Shown here piece by piece: positions 56,885-64,000 of a DNA stretch of 64,000 bases. Under the pieces are notes generated by a model that saw nothing but the letters and a program-made list of their open reading frames with translations, did no database searches and had not been told where the DNA came from. Location of the stretch: the NCBI GenBank assembly GCA_024114885.1, contig CP099423.1, forward strand, positions 248,001-312,000. The letters run 5' to 3'. This DNA comes from Septoria linicola. Lineage: Eukaryota > Ascomycota > Dothideomycetes > Mycosphaerellales > Mycosphaerellaceae. Position numbers and translations under genes: made by a program. The number at the start of each line of letters is the position of its first letter. Position 1 is the first letter of the stretch.

Positions 56885-57634
56885 TACCTATAGTACTAGG
56901 GCTTAAGTCTACGTCTTAGCGCGATACGCGACTCTTGACGCGTTCTCTATAGTAACTTCTATTAACTATTGCACTATACTATAACGTCCTACTCTTATAT
57001 AAATTAATCTAAATCGTGCTCCTAATTACTAGCTTTTAGATAAGTTTAAAGATATAATCGTTAGACGTCGTTATATAAGCGATATAACGACTTAAATCGT
57101 AACTAAAGAACGCGTTCCTAAATCGACTATTAAATTAGTTCTTTAATAGTATAAAGTACACGATATAGTATAGAATAAGCCTTATAAAGGTCGTCCTCTT
57201 AGTTATACTTCTTAAGACGCTTATCTAATCGTATACGCTATAAAGAAGAACTCTAAGTAGATATATTAGAATATTAGAGACGATACTAGTACTAATTTTA
57301 GTACTAACGTTTTAAGAACGATCCTTTATAACTATAGGCTTTAAAACTAGTAGTATAAACATCGTCTATACTTTATAGAAGCTTATACTCGCTAACGACT
57401 ATAGTAGGCCTACTTATATCGCTCTATAAACTAGTTAGATTAGCTATTTAGCGACGAGTATTCTATTAAGAAGAGGACTAGTAAATAACGCCTCTAGACC
57501 TTTACTTATCTATACGAGAAATAGATAAGAGTATAGATTAAAGAGTACTCTTAGAGTAAGTAGGCCTCTATTATAGTCTAGTACTTAATTAGTAAGCGTA
57601 CGAATAATATAGAGCTTATTATTATAGAATAAGA
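56885..57634 (+). mobile_element. Tc1/mariner-like transposon fragment, RIP-degraded and truncated by a copia LTR
   Basis: CpG-retaining, CpA-depleted sequence begins about 115 nt after the CPA2 stop. The plus strand reads, around TAG codons, as a Tc1-type transposase: VPKSTIKLVL (helix-turn-helix), an R-P-like linker, then FSDEYSIKKRTSK (the xFSDExS motif holding a catalytic Asp) and SKRTNNIELIII near the truncation. The 3' part is cut off by the LTR that starts at 57635. The exact left end and TIR are not resolved. Confidence 0.6.
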
Positions 57635-58449
57635 TATTAAAAGTAGAGCGCGTGTTATATACTATATAATATTAAGAAGAGTATAGCGTAGTAAAGAAGA
57701 ATAGAGGATTAATCTTAAACTAACTTATATATATAGTATAGTAGTAATATACTAGGAACTAAATATAAAGTTAATTAAGTTAGTTATCTAAGAAGAGAAG
57801 AAAGAGAAGTAAGATATACCTCTTACTAAGCCTTAGGTAGATGCCTTAGATATCTAGAACTATACTTAGATATCTATATCTAGACTAACTATCTAGGATA
57901 TATTCTTAATACTCCTACTTATACTATATAGTTAGATCTTTTAATAGATTATCTATAGTACTTAAATACTAGTTCTAATCTTAATTAGTTATTAAGTACT
58001 TACTTTTTAGACTAATAACTAGATAGTACTAACTATCTATCTAATAGAACTTTCTATACTACTATCTTCTATAAAAAGATAAAAGAAATACCTTCTATAA
58101 GATCTTCCTCCTCTCTTATATAGGAGTAGATTATTTAGGATATAGACTATCTAGTAAGTTACCTCTATCCTTTCTTATAGCTAATTCTAATAGCTCCCTA
58201 GATACCTTATAGTCTAGTCTTATACTTAGTTATATTCTATATAGCTTCTTAGTTCCCTATAGGCCTTTAGAGTATACTATTCTTAGCTATAAGAATCTTA
58301 TATTAAGCTAGAGAGTAGAGTAACTATATACTAGTACTAGAGATAATAGCTACTATAAAGGAGGTCTTTAATATTAACTAGTACTTAGCCTTAAGGGGTA
58401 TCTAGTTTAGCTAGATACTATATAGTAATATTATAGTTAGTAATAGGTC
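57635..58449 (-). mobile_element. copia element of the same family, 3' end, interrupted
   Basis: The LTR (57635-57911, about 277 bp) is followed by 538 bp that match the 3' internal end of element 1. It then stops at a fresh LTR start. It is the outermost of three minus-oriented copies, more TA-rich than elements 1 and 2. The rest presumably lies beyond the window. Confidence 0.88.
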
Positions 58450-61400
58450 TATTAAAAGTAGAGAGCGTGTTATATACTATATAATGTTAAGAAGGGTATA
58501 GCGTAGTAAAGAAGAATAGAGGATTAATCTTAAACTAACTTATATATATAGTATAGTAGTAATATACTAGGAACTAAATACAAAGTTAATTAAGTTAGTT
58601 ATCTAAGAAGAGAAGAAAGAGAAACAAGATATACCTCTTACTAAGCCTTAGGTAGATACCTTAGGTATCTAGAACTATACTTAGATATCTATATCTAGAC
58701 TAACTATCTAGGATATATTCTTAATACTCCTACTTATACTATATAGTTAGATCTTTTAATAGATTATCTATAGCACTTAAATACTAGTCCTAGTCTTAAT
58801 TAGTTATTAAGTACTTGCTTTTTAGACTAATAACTAGATAGTACTAACTATCTATCTAATAAAACTTTCTATACTACTATCTTTTATAAAAAGGTAAAAG
58901 AAATACCTTCTATAATATCTTCCTCCTCTCTTATATAGGAGTAGATTATTTAGAATATAGACTATCTAGTAAGTTACCTCTATCCTTTCTTATAGCTAAT
59001 TCTAATAGCTCCCTAGATACCTTATAGTCTAGTCCTATACTTAGTTATATTCTATATAGCTTCTTAGTTCCCTATAGGCCTTTAGAGTATACTATTCTTA
59101 GCTATAAGGATCTTATATTAAGCTAGGAAGTAGAGTAACTATATACTAGTAGTAGAGATAATAGCTACTATAGAGGAGGTCTTTAATATTAACTAGTACT
59201 TAGCCTTAGGAGGTATCTAGTTTAGCTAGGTACTATATAGTAATATTATAGTTAGTAATAGGTCTAATATTAGTAAGAGAATTTAGGACTTTATAAAGTC
59301 TAACTAAGGAGGAGTTAAGTAACTAAAATCTTTCTTTTAGACTCCTCTTAGTCTAACTCTAAGGCTTAGAGTTATCTTTTATATATCTCTTATATAAGGT
59401 AGAGCTACCTTATAAACTCCTAAAACTATAGTCTATTCTTTAGCTTAGTAAGACTATCTACTACTATCTCTTTTATATTTATATATTCTATAGAAATAAG
59501 TCTATTCTACTAGAGCTTTCTTATAGTATTATATAAGATATTAATATATTTAGACTTATTATAAATATATAAATCTTTAACTAGAGTAAGAGTAGCTTAG
59601 TTATTATCTTTTAGCTAAATTAGCCTAATTCTAGTAATAGTTTCCTAGTTACTAAGGATCCTTAGTTAGTAAGAACATTCTCTTACTAACTCTAGGTATC
59701 TAAGCTCTCTTAAAAGAGTACTAAGGAACTATAACTATTTTATATATACTCCTATAGCTATATATTTAGCTTCTATTATAGATATAGCTATAGATTTCTA
59801 TTTCTTACTTATCTAGGAGATTAGTATACTATAAAGAAAAAGATATATCTAAGGATTAAGACTCTATTAGTCTTATCTATTATATAGTTAGAGTCTATAT
59901 ATCTAGTAAGATAGCCTTAACTATTTCTTAAGTATCTTAAACTAAGGTCTAGGTTTAATCTTAAGTATCTAGTTAGCTTCTTTAGAGCTTTTATATACTC
60001 TACTATTAGATTACTAATATAGGAGCTTAATCTTCTAAGAGCAAATAAGATATTTAGTCTTATAATAGTTATAAGCTATATCTATATTCTAATAATAGAT
60101 TAGTACTCCTATTTATTATACCTTTTATTATTTAGTCTAGTAGGCTTTAGACTTTTATAGCTGTCTATTAGTAAAAGAGTTAGTAATATAGTTTCTTAGC
60201 CTATTCTTATCTTAGCTAGGTTCTCTTAAATATAGTACTTCTAGTTAAGTTTTAGCTAGCCTTACTATCTATTTCTTATTAGTCTTATTCTAAGAATCTT
60301 ATCTAGCTCTCTAAGATCTTTAATCTTAAAGACCTTACTAAGTTAGTCTTTAAACTAGAGGATATCTTCTAGTCTCTCTATAGTAATAGGTATATTATTA
60401 ATATAGATTAGGATTATTAGGTCTTTCCTTTTCTTATAGATTAGAAGATATAGGTCTACTTCTAATTATCTAAATCCTATTCCTTTTAGCTTTAATATAT
60501 ATAGCTAATTCTAGTCTCTTATAGCTTACTTTAGCCTATAGAGACTCCTTAGAACTTATAAGACTATACTAGTTAGTAGGTTAATACCTAGTAGTAGGAT
60601 TATATAGATGTTCTTATATAGAGTACTCTCTATAAATACATTATTTATATCTACTTAGTATAGAACTAGGTCTCTCTTATAGACTATAGCTATAAATTCT
60701 CTTAGAGTATTCTACCTAACTATAGAGGTAAAAGTTTCTATATAGTCTACTTTATACTTTTAGAAGAACTCTCTTATAACTAGTCTTACCTTAAACTTTT
60801 TAATAGCACTACTAAGTTTTCTTTTAATATTAAAGACCTATCTTAAGATAACTAAGTTAGCTCCTTTTAGTAGGACTACTATAGTCTAGGTATTACTACT
60901 TATAAGTATATCTAGCTCCTTCTAAATAGCTTCTTACTAGAGATAACTCTACTTAGAATTACTTACTACTTCCTTATAGTTCCTTAGAATTAGAACCTTC
61001 TATTTATATATTCCTACTTCTTTAGTAGTAGAGAATATAATCTCTTTAACTTTCTCTAAGAACTCTAAGTCCTATAGGATATCTAGGTTAATAGAGCTTA
61101 TAGCTAAGAAGAAAGCCTAATACTTTAGGAGTATTTTCTTATCTAGCTAACTATTCTAATCTAATTTAAGCCTAATTAGCTTTAGCTTCTAGTTAAATCT
61201 ATTAAGTTCTTAGAATACTTTCTTCTTTCTAAGAGTTTGCTTTAGGACTATCTACTTCTAATCTATCTTTATAGTTTCTTAAATAGAATTCTTAGATTCT
61301 TTTTTAACTTTCTCTTAGTTTAGGAATTTTCTATACTCTCCTATATCTTCTAGTAGAAGTAGAAGTTATATAAAGAGTTTCTTTCTTTCTTAAACCTATA

Positions 61401-61679
61401 CTAATAGCTAAGGAGAAGGAGGCTTCTATTAGCTTAGACTAGGAGTACCTAGAGTACTTCTACTAGCTTATAGAGTAGGCTAACTAATAGTTCTTAGCCT
61501 TCTAATAAGTCTTCTTTCTAGAGCTAAATTAGAGAGATTCTTAATTTTAATATTTAAGTCTAATTCTCTACCTAGCTTATTTTTAAAGAAGATTATATTA
61601 GTATACTACTTAATAGCCTTTATATCTAGCTCCTAGAACTTCTATACCTTTACTATATTATTATAGTATCTAATAAATA
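58450..61679 (-). mobile_element. copia element of the same family, second serial copy
   Basis: The LTR is 58450-58726 (preceded by AGGTC, half of a possible TSD). Then come about 2.95 kb of reverse-transcriptase and RNase H region in reverse orientation, stopping at the LTR at 61680. Confidence 0.88.
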
Positions 61680-64000
61680 TATTAAAAGTAGAGAGCGTAT
61701 TATATACTATATAATATTAAGAAGGGTATAGCGTAGTAAAGAAGAATAGGGGATAAATCTTAAACTAACTTATATATATAGTATAGTAGTAATATACTAG
61801 GAACTAAATATAAAGTTAATTAAGTTAGTTATCTAAGAAGAGAAGAAAGAGAAGCAAGATATACCTCTTACTAAGCCTTAGGTAGATACCTTAGGCATCT
61901 AGAACTATACTTAGATATCTATATCTAGACTAACTATCTAGGATATATTCTTAATACTCCTACTTATACTATATAGTTAGATTATTTAATAGATTATCTA
62001 TAGTACTTAAATACTAGTCCTAATCTTAATTAGTTATTAAGTACTTACTTTTTAGACTAATAACTAGATAGTACTAACTATTAATCTAATAAACTTTCTA
62101 TACTACTATCTTCTATAAAAAGGTAAAAGAAATACCTTCTATAAGATCTTCCTTCTCTCTTATATAGGAGTAGATTATTTAGGATATAGACTATCTAGTA
62201 AGTTACCTCTATCCTTTCTTATAGCTAATTCTAATAGCTCCCTAGATACCTTATAGCCTAGTCTCCTACTTAGTTATATTCTATATAGCTTCTTAGTTCC
62301 CTAATAGCCTTTAGAGTATACTATTCTTAGCTATAAGGATCTTATATTAAGCTAGGAAGTAGAGTAACTATATACTAGTAGTAGAGATAATAGCTACTAT
62401 AGAGGAGGTCTTTAATATTAACTAGTACTTAGCCTTAGGAGGTATCTAGTTTAGCTAGGTACTATATAGTAATATTATAGTTAGTAATAGGTCTAATATT
62501 AGTAAGAGAATTTAGGACTTTATAAAGTCTAACTAAGGAGGAGTTAAGTAACTAAAATCTTTCTTTTAGACTCCTCTTAGTCTAACTCTAAGGCTTAGAG
62601 TTATCTTTTATATATCTCTTATATAAGGTAGAGCTACCTTATAAACTCCTAAAACTATAGTCTATTCTTTAGCTTAGTAAGACTATCTACTACTATCTCT
62701 TTTATATTTATATATTCTATAGAGATAAGTCTATTCTACTAGAGCTTTTTTATAGTATTATATAAGATATTAATATATTTAGACTTATTATAAATATATA
62801 AGTCCTTAACTAGAGTAAGAGTAGCTTAGTTATTACCTTTTAGCTAAATTAGCCTAATTCTAGTAATAGTTTCCTAGTTACTATAGATCCTTAGTTAGTA
62901 AGAATATTCTTTTACTAACTCTAGGTATCTAAGCTCTCTTAAAAGAGTACTAAGGAACTATAACTATTTTATATATACTTTTATAGCTATATATTTAGCT
63001 TCTATTATAGATATAGCTATAGATTTCTATTTTTTACTTATCTAGGAGATTAGTATACTATAAAGGAAGAAGATATATCTAAGAATTAAGACTCTATTAG
63101 TCTTATCTATTATATAGTTAGAGTCTATATATCTAGTAAGATAGCCTTAACTATTCCTTAAGTATCTTAAACTAAGGTCTAGGTTTAATCTTAGGTATCT
63201 AGTTAGCTTCTTTAGAGCTTTTATATATCCTACTATTAGATTACTAATATAGGAGCTTAATCTTCTAAGGGTAAATAAGATATCTAGTCTTATAATAGTT
63301 ATAAGCTATATCTATATTCTAATAATAGATTAGTACTCCTATTTATTATATCTTTTATTATTTAGTCTAGTAGGCTTTAGACTTTTATAGCTATCTATTA
63401 GTAAAAGAGTTAGTAATATAGTTTCTTAGCCTATTCCTATCTTAGCTAGGTTCTCTTAGATATAGTACTTCTAGTTAAGTTTTAGCTAGCCTTACTATCT
63501 ATTTCTTATTAGTCTTATTCTAAGAATCTTGTCTAGCTCTCTAAGATCTTTAATCTTAAAGACCTTACTAAGTTAGTCTTTAAACTAGAGGATATCTTCT
63601 AGTCTCTCTATAGTAATAGGTATATTATTAATATAGATTAGGATTATTAGGTCTTTCCTTTTCTTATAGATTAGAAGATATAGGTCTACTTCTAATTATC
63701 TAAATCCTATTCTTTTTAGCTTTAATATATATAGCTAATTCTAGTCTTTTATAGCTTACTTTAGCCTATAGAGACTCCTTAGAACTTATAAGACTATACT
63801 AGTTAGTAGGTTAATACCTAGTAGTAGGATTATATAGATATTCTTATATAAGGTACTCTCTATAAATATATTATTTATATCTACTTAGTATAGAACTAGG
63901 TCCTTCTTATAGACTATAGCTATAAATCCTCTTAGAGTATCCTACCTAACTATAAGAGTAAAAGTTTCTATATAGTCTACTTTATACTTTTAGAAGAACT
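61680..64000 (-). mobile_element. copia element of the same family, third serial copy, runs off the window
   Basis: The LTR is 61680-61956 (preceded by AAATA). The internal sequence again reads from the polypurine end through RNase H into reverse transcriptase on the minus strand, and is cut by the window end. Confidence 0.88.

Noticed and set aside
1..64000. tRNA, rRNA and CRISPR arrays
   Set aside because: I looked for cloverleaf hallmarks, rRNA motifs and spaced direct repeats and found none; the repeats present are transposons or satellites.

Overview
The window is nuclear DNA of a filamentous ascomycete. The evidence is short GT-AG introns (mostly 50-80 nt) with CTAAC/CTGAC branch sites, fungal-specific gene families (Rax2, a fungal hexose transporter, a mitochondrially targeted arginine-specific carbamoyl-phosphate synthase) and long TA-rich blocks with the signature of repeat-induced point mutation (RIP). 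A Dothideomycete, perhaps of the Mycosphaerellales, is my best guess; that is inference from gene content and style, not a database result.

1-29,661 is gene-bearing, normal-GC DNA. In order it holds: a GNAT-like protein (-), an SR-rich coiled-coil protein (-), a poorly resolved and possibly broken gene (+), a protein with an F-box/2EXR-like domain (-), a zinc-finger-like nuclear protein (+), the ribosome-associated Hsp70 Ssb with ten exons (+), a choline/ethanolamine phosphotransferase (+), an MFS hexose transporter (-), the U3 processome subunit Utp12/Dip2 (-) divergent from the Arp2/3 subunit ARPC2 (+), and two neighbouring genes that share an unusual cysteine-rich module (+,+). That module is a Zn2Cys6-spaced cluster running straight into a CCCH finger. 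One of the pair also carries a Hel2/ZNF598-type RING.

29,670-46,788 is a 17-kb transposon nest. The outermost layer is a TIR element (41-bp inverted repeats, candidate TSD CCCACAT) with a minus-strand integrase-core (rve-type) transposase. A 6,299-bp Ty1/copia element sits in that transposase on the minus strand (TSD TAGAG). A second 6,299-bp copy of the same family sits inside the first on the plus strand (TSD CTTCT). Removing each insertion with one TSD copy joins the host element again, and the transposase frame is restored in register. All layers are inactivated by C-to-T/G-to-A change.

47,599-56,771 returns to gene-bearing DNA: RAX2 (polarity/bud-site landmark) and CPA2 (arginine pathway), the latter with a general-amino-acid-control site upstream. 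From about 56,885 to the window end lies a second RIP block: a Tc1/mariner fragment cut by a copia LTR, then three serial insertions of the same copia family, all minus-oriented and running off the window.

The genes are ordinary single eukaryotic units and do not form an operon or an obvious biosynthetic cluster. Functional links are limited to the divergent UTP12/ARPC2 promoter and the paralogous cysteine-rich pair. I see no tRNA, rRNA or CRISPR.
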